From assembly GCA_021399435.1 (NCBI GenBank), contig JAJTUP010000003.1, positions 2,170,001 through 2,234,000 of the forward strand: a stretch of 64,000 bases of DNA, in the 5' to 3' direction. Origin of the DNA: Diaporthe sp. PMI_573 (taxonomy: Eukaryota; Ascomycota; Sordariomycetes; Diaporthales; Diaporthaceae). How positions within the stretch are numbered: the stretch's first letter is position 1; every line of letters starts with the position of its first letter. The notes beneath the pieces are model-generated. The model was given only the letters and a program-made list of their open reading frames with translations. It searched no databases and was not told the DNA's origin. A program made the translations under genes and the position numbers. Shown here piece after piece: positions 46,601-58,883 of the stretch.

Positions 46601-48606
46601 GCTGCTGTGGCGAAGAAGGGCGGTTCGTTCAAGTACGATTCGGCATTCCTGCTGCAATTCCAGAAAGTCTTCACGGAGCAGCCATCCACCGAGTTCTCGC
46701 AGCAAGTCAAGAGCTTGATCGGCGACTCCGACGGATCGCGGTCCGCATCCGTCAGGACACCTGCCGGCGCCAGCGGTCGCCAGGGATCTAGGAACGCCGC
46801 TGGGGCTTTTGGCGCATTCGCGCAGCCAGCCGGAAAGCCACTCCCGCCCAACACGACTTCGGAGCAGCGATTCGCCATGTCTCAAGGGCAGATTCCGCGT
46901 CCAGCCATCGGTGGGCCCATCTCTTCCTTCCGGGGTGGCTCTTTTGGAGGCAGCCAGATGTCCCGCACATCGTCGTCAAACTTGGCCCAGTCCGGCTCTC
47001 GCTCGGGCAGCCGGTCGCAGCGTGGCGGCGCGGGCAGCAAGCGCGGAGGAGCTTTCGACGCCGCGCAGGAAGCTAAGCTTAGTAAGACCATGCCTCTTAC
47101 TGCGGGCATGGAGCTGAAGCCTATCCAGACTACGTCTACTGGCTGGAAGCCGAAGAGCATTGGCAGGGCTGCTCAGAATGCCGATGCTGGCGACCACATG
47201 GACCCCGAGACCGTTCAACGCAAGGTCAAGTCTAACCTGAACAAGATGACACCCGAGAACTTCGACAAGATCTCGAACCAGATCCTCGAGATTGCGGCAC
47301 AGTCCAAGGACGAGCAGGATGGTCGCACTCTCAGGCAGGTCATCCAGCTCACCTTTGAAAAGGCAACAGACGAGGCGCACTGGGCTGCAATGTACGCCAG
47401 GTTTTGCAAGCGCATGCTGGAGACGATGAGCCCCGAGGTAAAGGATGTCACTATCACGGACAAGAACGGGAACGTCGTCAGCGGCGGTGCTCTCTTCCGG
47501 AAGTACCTCCTGAACAGGTGTCAAGAAGACTTCGAGCATGGGTGGGCAGTCGAGATGCCCAAGCCCAAGGAGGGCGAGTCCAAGGAGACGGCCATGCTGT
47601 CCGACGAGTACTACAAGGCCATGGCTATCAAGCGTCGTGGGCTCGGTCTTGTCCAGTTCATCGGTGAGCTCTTTAAGCTTGGTATGCTGACGGAGCGCAT
47701 CATGCACGAATGTGTCCGAAAGCTTCTCGACTTCCAGGGCGAACCCGACGAGGCTGAGATCGAGTCGCTCAGCAAGCTCCTGCGCACGATCGGTGCCAGT
47801 CTCGACAGCACCGAGAAGGGCAGCATGATGATGAACGCCTACTTCGAACGCATTTCCACCCTGGTTGAGACACCTGATCTGCCGAGCCGACTCCAGTTTA
47901 TGCTCATGGATATCATCGATTTGCGAAGGAGCAGGTGGCAGTCCAAGGACGGCCTCAAGGGCCCCAAGACACGAGAAGAGATCCGAGCAGATGTAAGTTC
48001 ACGCTGTGCAAGCCCCCAATTGCTTAACGACTGCTTCGTGTCTTCCCTGGATCCTGTGCTGACCACCAACAGGCGGAGGCTGCCGCGGCCCAGAAGGCTG
48101 CCGAGAATGCGAGAAGCAGCTACCGTGGCCAGGCTGGCGGCCGGTCCCACACGGGCGGGCGCGGCGACGCAAGAAACTCGCTGCAGTTCCAGCAGCCCAC
48201 CTCGAACCACGTGGGGATGGATGATCTGCGTCGTCTGAAGGGTTCCGCATCAAGAACTGCTAGTGGCAACGTCACCCTCGGGCCAACATCCATGTTCAAC
48301 TCCCGCAGCAGCAGCGGGCGTAACACCAGGCTGGGTCCGGGTGGCTCACTGGCTCGTGGTGCCGAGGACTCGGGAGCATCGTCCCGGACCGGAACCCCAC
48401 CCACTCAGGCATCGACGAATGCATTTGCGTAAGTTCATGCACCCACGACCCCGAAGCTCGTGTAGAAATGCTAACACGAGGCCAGTGCTCTTGCCAACAT
48501 GGAGTCCGAGAACCCTGCATCACCACCTTCTGTGTCGGCCTCGCCAGCGCTCAACCATGCCAAGCCGGCTGCTCCGGCTGGAGGCGAGAAGAAGGAGGTG
48601 GACTGA
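43631..48606 (+). CDS. Translation initiation factor eIF4G
   Basis: Safe exons: 43631-47992, 48073-48428 and 48486-48606, which give 1612 residues if the two doubtful introns below are kept. The first third is disordered and rich in Pro, Gly, Gln, Ser and Asn with RGG-like repeats, where poly(A)-binding protein and RNA contacts usually lie. A charged Ala/Lys/Glu helix of about 200 residues follows (about 45640-46280). The eIF4E-binding motif YDSAFLLQF lies near residue 1001, and the MIF4G domain (VKSNLNKMTPENFDKISNQI to DIIDLRRSRW) near 1195-1440. eIF4G scaffolds eIF4E, eIF4A and eIF3 on capped mRNA. Two further canonical introns, 44222-44314 (93 bases) and 44771-45115 (345 bases), keep the frame and contain no stop; if spliced, the protein has 1466 residues. 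The start is the first in-frame ATG, giving MTSTASQPN. Confidence 0.9.
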
Positions 48607-49866
48607 TTCTTTTATCTTTCCAATGTTCGCAATACGCATTAGAGCATTCTCTGCACACCTGAATTGGGCAGGCGGTTTCTGCATTTACGGCGGGGTCAAA
48701 AAATACGTGTCAAAAGTTCGCCAGATTTCCCCTTTTTCCATGATACCTCTCGGCATAGACAGAAGGCTCGTCTGCGGACATTACCTCAGACAAGGGCTTT
48801 CCCTCGCATTCACCTTCTTATTCTTCAATTCTGGTCTTTTTCCATGCAGTGATGGGGTCCAGTTGCTCTCTACCGCCTGAGCCCGCCCGTCTTCCCCGAT
48901 GCGGGACGAGGGAGACCCACCCTATTCGGGACCGACCGGGGTTGAAGGTCAGATCATGACGGACAACGATGGAACGCTTGTGATGAATGGGCAGAGACTG
49001 CCGGACACGCCACGATCAAGCGCCGGGGTATCTCAGGAACGGACCAGGCTAGGATTAGGTAATTGAGAGCAACGATCCAGTGGTAGTCCAAGGGTATTTT
49101 GTCGGAGTTCACAGGTTTTCACAGAACGCGTTTGTTTCTTCTCAATTTTGTTGCTGCCGCCGCTGCTGCTGGCTTCAGTCCGTCTCCCCATGCGACGAGA
49201 GGTGCAGGAAGGCGGAAGTGGGCCGACGGAGAGGAGAGATCCACTGCTGTTTTGCCAACAGTGGATAGTGTCTCCGCTTCCAGGCGAAGAAGAGTTGAGG
49301 CGCAGTGTATCCCCAAAAGTTCGGTTGGGAGAAGCGCCGTGTATATCATGATGACTATCACATCTAATTCGGGGAGGGGAAAGCCGGCTGCCGCAATGAG
49401 GATTGTCTTTCTATTTCCGGATGGGTGCTTCTGCTTATTGATTTGTTGTGTTGTCCTTGTGGACTTCAAGATGTTATACGACGCAGCACAGCAGCAACTA
49501 ATCAGTTCTGATGTTCATATGTCTGAGGGCAAGCAATGTGAGGAAACCCGTAAGCTCCCGCCACGTAGATACTTGAGTGATCAAGAAGCCTCGCCTAGCC
49601 AGCTTTTGCTGACCGGCTGCTCTGTGACATAATAGTAGGTTGGAAGACGCTAGGTGCCATGGCCCGGCTTCACTCCATTGTACATGCACTCTGGGCAGGG
49701 AGGTATATATATCATGAAGAAAGATGTGAATACCATAGCTGCTAAGGGAAGGCCCTTGAACTCCTCGTCACCCAAATTATGGCGAAAAACGGACACAGTG
49801 TCTCGGCCCCAATGCGAAACATCGAAACGCCAAGAAGAATCCAACTTGAGATACATGATTGCCACC
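48607..49866. other. Convergent 3' region between eIF4G and POL1
   Basis: About 1.26 kb between two gene ends. A plus-strand frame at 49099-49632 and a minus-strand frame at 49650-49952 have no recognisable features. Triplet-like CTG runs occur near 49150-49170. I see no gene. Confidence 0.5.
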
Positions 49867-52800
49867 TCAGACAGCAGCGAAGCCCAACTTCGCAAACAAT
49901 GTGTCCATCGCCACCCACTGCCGTCCGCACTTGTCCAAGTATCGATCAACAACCCCCTTGACCGTCCCGAACCTCGTGCGGTTGTGCTCCGCCAGCGCGA
50001 GGATCCTCTCCCTCGTCTCGCGGTCGGCTACCGCGCCGTCGCCCCCCTCGCCGCTCGCCTTGGCCCTGGCCCTGTCCACGTCCCACAGGCTGGCAAAGTA
50101 CACCAGCTGGTTGTAGATGTCCCTCTCCGAGACCTCGTACCTCATCCGGCCCAGGCAGTCGCGCGCCAGGCCCTTGGGCCCGAGGCAGCGGCTGCCGTAT
50201 ACGCTCATCTGCCGCGTGCGGTTCGCGCAGCTGCTGTCGTCGCACACCAGCCAGCCCTCGTAGTACGCCGCGGTCGCGGTGCGGATCGCGCGCTCCACCT
50301 GTGCCACCACCGAGAGAGTCGGCATGGTGGCCCCGCAGGAGCCGCATACGACGCCTGCCGGCGCTACCCGGTCAGGACTGGCGGGCAGGCCCTCGAAGGT
50401 CGACGACTTCTTGCAGGAGCGGCAACGCAGCTGTAGACGTGTGCATCCGCCGAAGCGAACCTCGTCGGGGATCTGGGACTCGAGAGGGTGGATCTCGAGG
50501 TCGTTACTGTTGCCGCTGCTCGTGTTGTTGGCATTGTTAGCATAGCGACGGATGTCAAGTCCGAGGCATTCGGCAAGCTGTGCTGTGGAGGTGCCGACGA
50601 TGTTGGCACAGAGACGCTCGACTGGCGGGAAGATTTGCTTGCCAATATACCATTCGACGTCCGGAGCCAAGCCAGAGTCCTTCTTGAGGACGTCCTGTGG
50701 GGTATACGCCCGCTTGGCGACCGACTCGGCCTTGCTATCATCTGTGATGATGTAGGAGATGACATCGCCCTTCCGTACCGTCTTGCCTCGAGCGAGTTCC
50801 CGCAAAGCGACTTGCACCTGTGGCATTGAGTCGGCGTTCGGGTACTCCTTGGGAGCCTTGCCGAGCTGCGTGAAGATGATGTATTTTTGCACAGGTATGG
50901 TCTGCTCACGCATCTTGCCTGCGATCTCCCGCAAGTAGTCATGGATACGCTGGATGGATACTTCGGTGTCGTCACCCGAGAGAATCTCGTTCAAGAGCCG
51001 GCTCGAGATGTCTTTGGACAGACCACAGTATTCTCGTCGCTTCATGTCCAGGCCCTTGACTTCCATCTTCTCGATGAACTTGCCGTCTTGCTCAATCATG
51101 TTGATCGCGGCATACTTTTTCTTTGCCTGGAGGAGAATGCGACGGAAGACATTGTCGATGTCGATCTCCAGCAGCCTATATGATTCGTTGACTGCTTTCT
51201 TGAAGTCATGGCCCACCTTGTAGGCATCTTTAACGTTGTCGACGTTGGCGTTGATCATGACAGAGTCGGTATCACCGTAAATAACTTGGAGAGACTTGCT
51301 CTCTGCGAGATCTTTCGTGCTGCGGAGAATCTCACGACCTTTGTATGTCGTCAAAACAGCCAAAGGGCGCGCATAAAATCGTGACTTGTCGTATCCCAAG
51401 CATCCATACATGGAGTTGGCCGTCAGCTTCAGGGCAAGTTGTTTAATGTCCCACGTTGCGAGCTGCTCAGTGGTCGCAGTCTTGTCTTTCATCAACTTCT
51501 TCACCTCCCGTCGACGGCTGACAAGAGTGGCAATGAGCTTGGGTAGGATACCTTGCTCTTGTTCGGTAGGGACTTCGGGGACTGCGTCTTCGTCCTCAGA
51601 CTGCTGCGATGTCAGTTGAATCCAGGGCTTGTGATGGAGACAGGGGGGGGGTGATTGCTCACCAATGAAGACCTTTCCACAGTAGTGAAGCAGATGTTGA
51701 ACTCCTGGATGATAGAAGGATACAGCGAATTGAAGTCCATGACCAGGACGAACTTGTCGTAGAGACCCTTTTCGGGCTCGAAGACAAGACCACCCTTGTA
51801 CTTGTCCTTCTTCTTACCATCGCCAGCTTCCTCGGCGTTCTCATCTTCTAAGCGTTGTCGCCCCTTGAAGGGCTGCTTGTCAGGACAGATGTACTTGTTG
51901 CGATGAAACTCGTGCAACAGAATGTACTCGTTTCGCTCCGCACGTGTACCGGTCAAAGTCCTTGCCCAAGAGTTGCCAGCCAGGTTGGTCAGAATCTTGG
52001 TCAGTGGCAGAAGTTGTACCCTGAGTGCCAACGCGGTGATGAAGTACGTATCAGTCTCCACATGGGAGACATAATTCATTAGACCATCCTTGGTCTTTGC
52101 CCACGATTTCAAAGCGGCTTCGTTGTCAACATCTTGCCTCATGTTGTCACCAGACAGGTAGAGTCTGCACATTTCCGTTAAGCTCCAGGTCGAGCATTTG
52201 TACATCGCCGACTTGCCAGCTTCGTTGGCGAGGTCGCAGAGCAGGCGGCCAGCCATGATCTGACGTTCAGCGAAAACATTGCCACCCATTTTCCCTATGG
52301 ATGAGGGCCATTCGGATCGCCTGAGTCTGCCGAGACGCGACCACTGGTGTATCTTTTTCTCTCTTAACCGGCTGAGAAGGACGGAATAATCAACGCCTTC
52401 CAGCTGATGGCCGAGAATCACATCGGGGTCCACCACATCGATTTGTGCCAAGAAGAACATCAGCATTTCGGACTCTTGCTTCATAGTCTTGATCAGGCCA
52501 CGTTTCCGGGCTTTTGCCATTTGCTCAAAGCCTCCTGGAAATGCAGGGCCGTTGGGTCGAATGAGTGTGAAGGTCCGAGATGGGAGTTTGTCTGCTGGTG
52601 TTGTGTCGCTGAGAGACATGTTCTCGTATATTCTGGCACTGATGGAGAGGATTTCTTGCTTGTTATCCTTGACGTTGAACGTCGTCCGCATGGCCATGCT
52701 CATCACAGTCAATGGAGGAGCATCGAGATTGTCTGAATCACTCAGGGGCGATATCATGTTGGGATGCTCCGCAAGTACCTCGAGCTTGCAATGTGAGGCG

Positions 52801-54519
52801 TTCTTGAGAGCACCGAAATCGGCGTCCTGGATCTTCAGCCAGCAAGGACCCATGATGTTCTTCCACAGGACAAATTGCTCAAATAGACCAGTGTTGGTAC
52901 CGAATACTTGCGAGTATGTCTCGCCAGTGGTTCCCATTTCGACCGCGGGCTCTGTGATGCGTCAGTACAGCCAGCTGAATGCCGCTTCGCGGACGACTCA
53001 CTAGTATATGGGTACAAGAGCTTCATGTACTGTGTCTCTTTCGGAATTCCCGGCAGCTCGAAAGCATACTTCCTCGTACAGGCCTTGATTTTGAACATGT
53101 CGACCCTCATCTTGGACATAAGGGCGTCGATTTCCTTGTAGACGTCCATCATTCCAACCCCCTCGTCGGTCTCCACTCCGCGCTCCACGCGGTTTTGACG
53201 TGGCAGGAAGAAGAGCTTCCGCAGGATATTGTCGACCTTGACAAAGCAACTGACGTAGGACTGTGTCTTCTTATTCAAAACTTTCCCGAACAAGCAGAGG
53301 CTGCCCTTGACTTCGGTGTAGTCCGTCCAGAACATGTTCAGACTTCCATCCTCTTCGACTGCATCTTTATAGTCTATCTTGTTGATGCCCCTTGATTCCG
53401 AAGGGGAGCTGCTGACAACGTTGAGACGTTGGTTGATGTCATTCCAGGCCGAAGAGTCGACTGTGGCCTCTGACAGGCCCTTGGGCGGCGATGAGTTCGC
53501 AGGAGAAGGATATGGATCGGCCTTGATCAATTTCTTGGGAAGCTTGGCCGCAGTTAGGTTGACACTAGCAGCGTTGATGGCACCGGCATGGGCGACCTCC
53601 ATCATGTCTTCGTCTTCATCGTCTTCAGCCTCGTTCTCAACCGTTGCCTTCGTCTTGCGCCCAACTGCATCGACTGTTGGCGATGACGGTGCTGGATCGC
53701 TTGTCGGGATGCCATTCGCAGGGAGAGCTGCAGGCAGATCATCATCCATAATTGGGAGGGAGTCGTCGTCGTCACCCATGAAAGTATCGTCATCTTGGGG
53801 TGCCGAGAACACAGGTTCAGGGCTGCGTCTGGCTCTCTTGATTGCTGGTCGCTTGAAATCAGGCGCGGGCGAAGGGATGCGGGTACGACGTTTCTCGGGG
53901 GATCTCTCTCTCTTTTTGGACTGGCGAGGCGCGGCAGCTGGTATGTTCCGGTCGACCTCTCCCAGTAGACTTGCAAGGAATTCATCATCCTCCTCGGTTT
54001 TTATGGCCTATCCCATTTTAAAAAAACATATCACCAAGTCTCGGGAGCATTTGATATCTTGCATACCTTGGGTTTCGGCGGAGCTTTTGCGGCGCCCTTT
54101 GTAAAGAACTCGCTGATGTCCCGGTCTGTTGCGTCTCGCTTGGATTGGTCCTCCTCGCGTTGCTTTTTGGCTGTGACCCAGATGTCAGAGGCAGAATCCA
54201 TGGTGCATGACAGCAAGAGACACTCACACTTCTTGCTCTCATTTCCCCGGACTGGAAAGCCGTCTTCGCTGTCACTCTCGTACTGCTGAACACGGTCCCA
54301 GTCCTCGCGGCCGTCATCGGCGTAACCTTCACCATTGTCGTCTACAACGAAGTCGTCCTGGTTCAGACGTTGTCGTACAATCTTCTTGTAGCGGTCCTCG
54401 TCCACCTCTTCGTACAATTCTTCCACTCGCTCCACCTCGTACGAGTCAAAGGTCTTCTTGCCAGCCTTTCGCAAGGCAGCAAGCTGCGCGAGCTTGGCTC
54501 GTTTGTCGGCTTTGGGCAT
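49867..54519 (-). CDS. POL1: DNA polymerase alpha catalytic subunit (POL1)
   Basis: Five exons on the minus strand: 54519-54228, 54170-54067, 54007-53002, 52951-51663 and 51600-49867, giving 1474 residues. It extends RNA primers made by primase at origins and on the lagging strand. The N-terminal 300 residues are acidic and disordered, as in other fungi. The exonuclease-like domain lacks proofreading residues in this family. Polymerase motifs are DFNSLYPSIIQEFNICF (region II, about 870), LTANSMYGCLGY (region III) and YGDTDSVM (region I, about 1004), all with catalytic Asp pairs intact. Two C-terminal zinc-binding Cys clusters, CRSCKKSS with CGSC and a later C-rich group, bind the B subunit. 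The start codon is the first ATG (MPKADKRAKL). The gene is divergent from the PPR gene and convergent with eIF4G. Confidence 0.95.
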
Positions 54520-54969
54520 TGTGGGCCGGCTTTCTGGCAAGTCTGGGGGAGGTATAGATGGTCAATTGACCGGGAGGCCAAATGTGAGGGGGAATCTATT
54601 GGTATTCTGAGGTCATATTTTGGCGGTGGAGTCATGTGTAAAGCGAAGAGAGCACAAGACGTGCCTTCGATTTAAAGTGGCAGGGGAGACGCGCCATGCT
54701 CTTGTAGACGCGATGTGCCCGACACGCGAACCCCTGCAGCATGTGCGCCTCCAGGCGGGTCCAGCCGTTCGTTCGAGCTTCTGGACGCCAAAACGGTCAT
54801 TCACCGCCTGCCCCTCATGGCGGGGCTCGGAACGGAGCACGCTCCGTCATATGACGGAGCAGGGGTATCCATCAAATCGAACTTTTTTTGCCTTTTGATA
54901 AATGCGCCATGCTGCTATGGGATTGTCGCCCACCACACACCATGCGCTTCACATTGTAGACTCTCAGTC
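54520..54969. promoter_or_regulatory. Divergent POL1/PPR promoter with ACGCG cluster and palindrome
   Basis: A 450-base region between two start codons. ACGCG cores occur at 54689-54693, 54708-54712 and 54724-54728, about 170-210 bases before the POL1 ATG. ACGCG is the core of the MBF site that drives G1/S replication genes, including POL1, in yeasts. A perfect 20-base palindrome occupies 54841-54860. Confidence 0.5.
54841..54860. promoter_or_regulatory. Perfect 20-bp palindrome with CGTCA/TGACG half-sites
   Basis: The sequence gctccgtcatatgacggagc is its own reverse complement. It carries CGTCA and TGACG, half-sites of the ATF/CREB bZIP type, separated by two bases, and lies about 110 bases before the PPR gene ATG. 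A partial second inverted repeat (CGGAGC, two bases, GCTCCG) overlaps its left end. Confidence 0.55.
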
Positions 54970-56944
54970 ATGTTTGTTTGCAGAGCCTGCACAAGGCGGG
55001 CGTCGACCTCAGTACTGCGTCAAATTCCAAATGCTGACGGCCGCCTGGCAGCCCTCCCCAGACAGTTCGTGACAGGCTCGTTCCTGCGACAGGGACAGGA
55101 CCAGGGAGATGCCTTTGCCCAATTCGAGGCCTCGGTGCAGAGGCAGAAGACACCCGAAGAGAGGCAAGCCGACAAGAAGAAAGCATTGGACAAGGCGAAA
55201 CGAGCAATGAAGAAGGAGCTTCAGTACGCCATAGACCCCTACCACATAGCCGACAACGTTGTCAAGAAGTTGAAGGAGAACGACTTCGACAAGGCGTTGC
55301 TGTTGACCCGGGAGGCAAGCAAGGACAAGCAATGTGTTGTCAGCTGGAACCATTGTATAGAGTACCAGTTCAAAAATAACAAGCTGCACGCTGCTATCAA
55401 GCTGTTCAATGAAGTCAGTGACCTTCAACCGAACGCCCATCTCTTCATAATTTCCTCTTCCCAGTAGCTAATTACCATGGCCGCAGATGAAAAAGCGAGC
55501 CCAACTACCAAACGCGCAAACTTACACCATCATCTTCAAAGGCTGCGCCGAGTCCGAGCACCCAAAGCTTGCCGTTGGTGAGGCGCTCAAGATTTACAAC
55601 GCCATGCTTTCGAGCAGCCGGCTGAAGCCCAACATCACACATCTCAACGCGGTCCTCGACGTCTGCTCTCGAGCCCAGGACCTCGAGTCCATGTTCGTTA
55701 CGCTGCGATCAGCCGACAAGGCTCGAGCCCCAAACAACTGGACCTACACCATTATATTGAACGCTCTTCGCCATCAGTCCTCCAATCACAAGGGTCTCGG
55801 GGATGAGGCCGGCGCGGATATATATGCTGTGCAAAAGAGCATAGAGACGACCATTCAACGTGGGAAGTTGGTGTGGGACGAGGTTATGACCCGATGGAAG
55901 AAGAATGAGATCGTCATGGACGAGGAGCTGATGTGCGCGATGGGTCGGCTTCTACTCCTCGGTGGCGCAAAGGAGACCGAGTCTATCCTTTCCTTGCTCT
56001 CGAACGTCCTAGGTGCGCCGAAGCTCGACCAAGAGCAACTGTCTGCCCCAGGGCAGAAATCTGGCAGTGATGAGAACGACAAGCCACAGATGCCCCGAGC
56101 CCCTCAAACGCAAGAACAGCAACAGCGGCAGTTGCAAGGACCCTCAAAGCCAATGGCGGGCAAGAACACGCTGTCTCTCGTGATGAAAGCCTTAGGTCAA
56201 GGCAGGAGGACGAAACTAGCCGCACAGTACTGGGACTACCTGACGGGCACGTTTGGCATCGTCCCGGACAGGTGGAACTACAAGCACTACCTCGACTCTC
56301 TGTCCACCGGCGCCGCCAGCGGGAAAGCAGCCCGCGTGATCGAGAGCATGCCTGCAGAGATGGTCGACGGCCTTGTTATCAGGCGGGGCCTGCTGATGTG
56401 TCACTTTGACGGCTACAACGAGAACGCCTTCGAGAACGCGACTGTCATCTTCGACGCCATGATGAAGATGAGGACGCCCGACGCCGAGTGCATGGTGCTC
56501 TTTCTGCAGGTCTCAACGAGCAACTACCGCAAGTTCGACGATAGGTCCAAGTATCCCGTTGAGTCCAGGGCCAAGCTGGCCTATGGCCGACAGATTTTCA
56601 ACGCCGTCGACCGCGTCTGGGAGCCACTGAGGCTGGCGACGAACGCCTTGGCATTCTCAGACACCGCTGTCACTTCCAAGTCGCCTGAGGAGGCCTGGAA
56701 GCGAGACTATCCCGAACGGAAGTCACTCCTGGCAGTTGCCAAGAGGGTCGTCGCCGTCTGCGATAAGATGATTTCTCAGAGCCTAGTGCAGCGAGGCTCG
56801 GATGATGCCAGAGTCATTCTGATCCGACGAAAGGTAATGAATGAGTATGTGCAGCGGGCCCTAGAGAAGAACACTCAGCTGGGGCAAGGCTTCAAGAGAA
56901 GGCACGGAGATGGGGACGATGGTGAATTCACGCCTGCCGGTTGA
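54970..56944 (+). CDS. Mitochondrial pentatricopeptide repeat (PPR) protein
   Basis: Two exons: 54970-55413 and 55487-56944, giving 633 residues. The N-terminus (MFVCRACTRRASTSVLRQIP) is basic with no acids, which suggests mitochondrial import. Helical PPR-like units can be read: VVSWNHCIEYQFKNNKLHAAIKLFNEM, NAQTYTIIFKGCAE, NITHLNAVLDVCSRAQDLE and NNWTYTIILNALRHQ. A Gln-rich, disordered insert lies near 335-355. Fungal PPR proteins bind organelle RNA and act in mitochondrial transcript maturation or translation. I cannot assign the exact orthologue from sequence alone. The start is the first in-frame ATG after the divergent promoter shared with POL1. The end is a short basic-acidic tail. Confidence 0.85.
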
Positions 56945-57263
56945 GGACCCAAGGCTGTGTGTACAGATAACTTATCTAATGAGACAACGAGCGTGTACAA
57001 ACAGACAAAGCATCACTGATTCCTCTTCTCCTGAACTGCCGACTTCAATCCGCATCTCGAGGCCAGTCCTCACGTTGTGCTCGTATCCTGCTCCTATAAG
57101 AATACTTGAATGCCCCCGACGATGGGTCGCCATCGCGGCTCGAAGCTTATCAGTGGCAAGAGATGATTTATGAAAATAAGGGGAATTTCAGACCTCAGTC
57201 ACACCAGTTGACGCATCTTTCTACCCCCCTTTCCCGTAGTGGCAGCAACTAGTACTGGGTGCA
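56945..57263. other. Convergent 3' region between the PPR gene and the orphan gene
   Basis: Only about 320 bases. I see nothing but probable 3' untranslated sequence. Confidence 0.5.
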
Positions 57264-58883
57264 TCACGCGAACGTCTTCCCACCCAATCTTGTCGCCATA
57301 TCTAAGTCTTCTGAAACCCCGCTGATGTGGGAGTCATCATAAAGATTGAACTGGGTCTCTGAGCCGGCCGACAGGATGCTCTCTTCCTGGTGCTCAAGGA
57401 AGCCGCCAAACTGAGAATCGCGGTCGGAACGGCATCCTAGGTCGTCCTCAGTCTCGGGTTTGGTTTGTAGAGCAACCTCGGAGCACACTGTCTCGGAGTC
57501 TTCCGAGTCCGAGGCTTGGTTTCCAATCCGTAACACTTCGTCGATGATTTGGATCTCGTTGATAGAGAAGCCTGGAATGCCATGGCCGACCATTGCCTGG
57601 TATTTCTCCCGAAGCGACTGGTCAGGGCCTTCGCAATGTCCATTGCCGAGTGCCTCAAGCTTGGCCTCCCTCCAACCATAGTTGTCCAACTTGGTCCACA
57701 CGTCAATGTGATAGCCCATATTCACGACTTTTGCGACTGCGGCTTGCAGAAGCCTCTCGTGTTGTCTTACCGCACTGGGCACTCTGCTCGGAGCAAGGTC
57801 ATTTCTGAAGGCGATTATTGCCCACTGATAGGTTGTGCCCAGAGCATTGCGGTCCGGCTTGAGATAGTTGGGGAGAACGGTGAAGCTTTGCTGTACCTTG
57901 GAAGGCAACGTTATGGAGGTGTGCAACGTCCAAAGTATGACGTTGCTGTATTCAGGATTTCCGCAGAGCATGTTGTTGAGGCAGTAGTTCGAAAGCGCCG
58001 CCGCCGTGTCTTCGAAGTGCTCAGTGCGGGATGGCGCCGAAGGAATCAGCGGATAATAGACGTCGCACTTCACAGTCAGGCTGCTTTTGGGCTCCTGAGA
58101 TGCGTTTTCGATCTTTTCCTCGGCACGTCTGAGCTTCATGCTCTCCGTGTTCGTCGCGAATATGTCATTGTTCGCGTCGGACTTGGGCATAGAACCATAT
58201 GTTGTACTGTCGTACTTCTTGCCAATGTCTACAGAAGTCAGTCAGCGTGGTCGTGGTGTCATACTTAGGGATACATAGGCAAGATATGGTGGCCGAAGGG
58301 CAGGCTGACCTTGGATGACTTTCTCTGAACAGGCTCGAAAGGTGGTAGTCCTTCGCAAACCTGGGTCGAGACCAGGAAGGTCAAGCTTCGGAGGGGGGTT
58401 CCAGAGTGTTGGAGCTCGAGCATTTCTTTGGAAACTTGCGAAGGCAGTGGGCGAGGCGTCGCCTTCGCAAGTTGGCGCAGGCGACAACTTCTCGGCAGTT
58501 CCATCAGCGACGGCCTTGAACAACCGTCGCTTCAAAGTCGGGGACGACGAAGCTGGACTTCTCGGCATTGGTATCTGAGAGGTCCTCGAGCGAATGGAAT
58601 CATACCACCTCTGCTTGGTGGCAGAGCCCGCTGGGCTTGGGGAACAACTGGAGCTCGCCGTAGCTGGGATGGCGTTGGTGGCAGTGTTCAGTGCCGGTCG
58701 ACCCTTCAAAGAGCCTCTGACAGAGCGGACTGCGTCCAGGGATCGATATCCCAGGGTGCGACTCATCGACCCATAGGACGGCGAGGGCTGGCTCACAGCC
58801 GACTTGGGAGTCACGTTCTCGCCTCCAGGGCAGGCCAAGCAGCAGCGAGTTCTGCCCGTTGGAGTGACAGGACTTGGAGGCAT
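57264..58883 (-). CDS. Hypothetical 512-residue protein
   Basis: Two exons on the minus strand: 58883-58310 and 58228-57264, giving 512 residues with a clean splice (codon split G|AC). I do not recognise the family. The first 190 residues are disordered, rich in Ser, Pro and Arg, with an early Cys pair (RCCLACPGG). From about 240 the sequence looks folded: CDVYYPLIPSAP, AAALSNYCLNNMLCGNPEYSN, VILWTLHTSITLPSKVQQSF, TTYQWAIIAFRNDLAP and GYHIDVWTKLDNYGWREAKLEALG. The C-terminus is acidic, with runs such as SDSEDSE. No signal peptide or membrane segment is seen. The start is the ATG before PPSPVTPTG; upstream the frame stays open to about 59039 but without an ATG. The folded middle suggests selection on the protein. 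Confidence 0.75.

Noticed and set aside
45745..46878. Minus-strand open frame of 377 codons
   Set aside because: It is antisense to the Ala/Lys/Glu-rich part of eIF4G, where the codon pattern suppresses antisense stops. The product is a Ser/Ala/Phe low-complexity string.
49099..49632. Plus-strand frame of 177 codons between eIF4G and POL1
   Set aside because: No motif or domain, it lies in a convergent 3' region, and it crosses CTG-type repeats.
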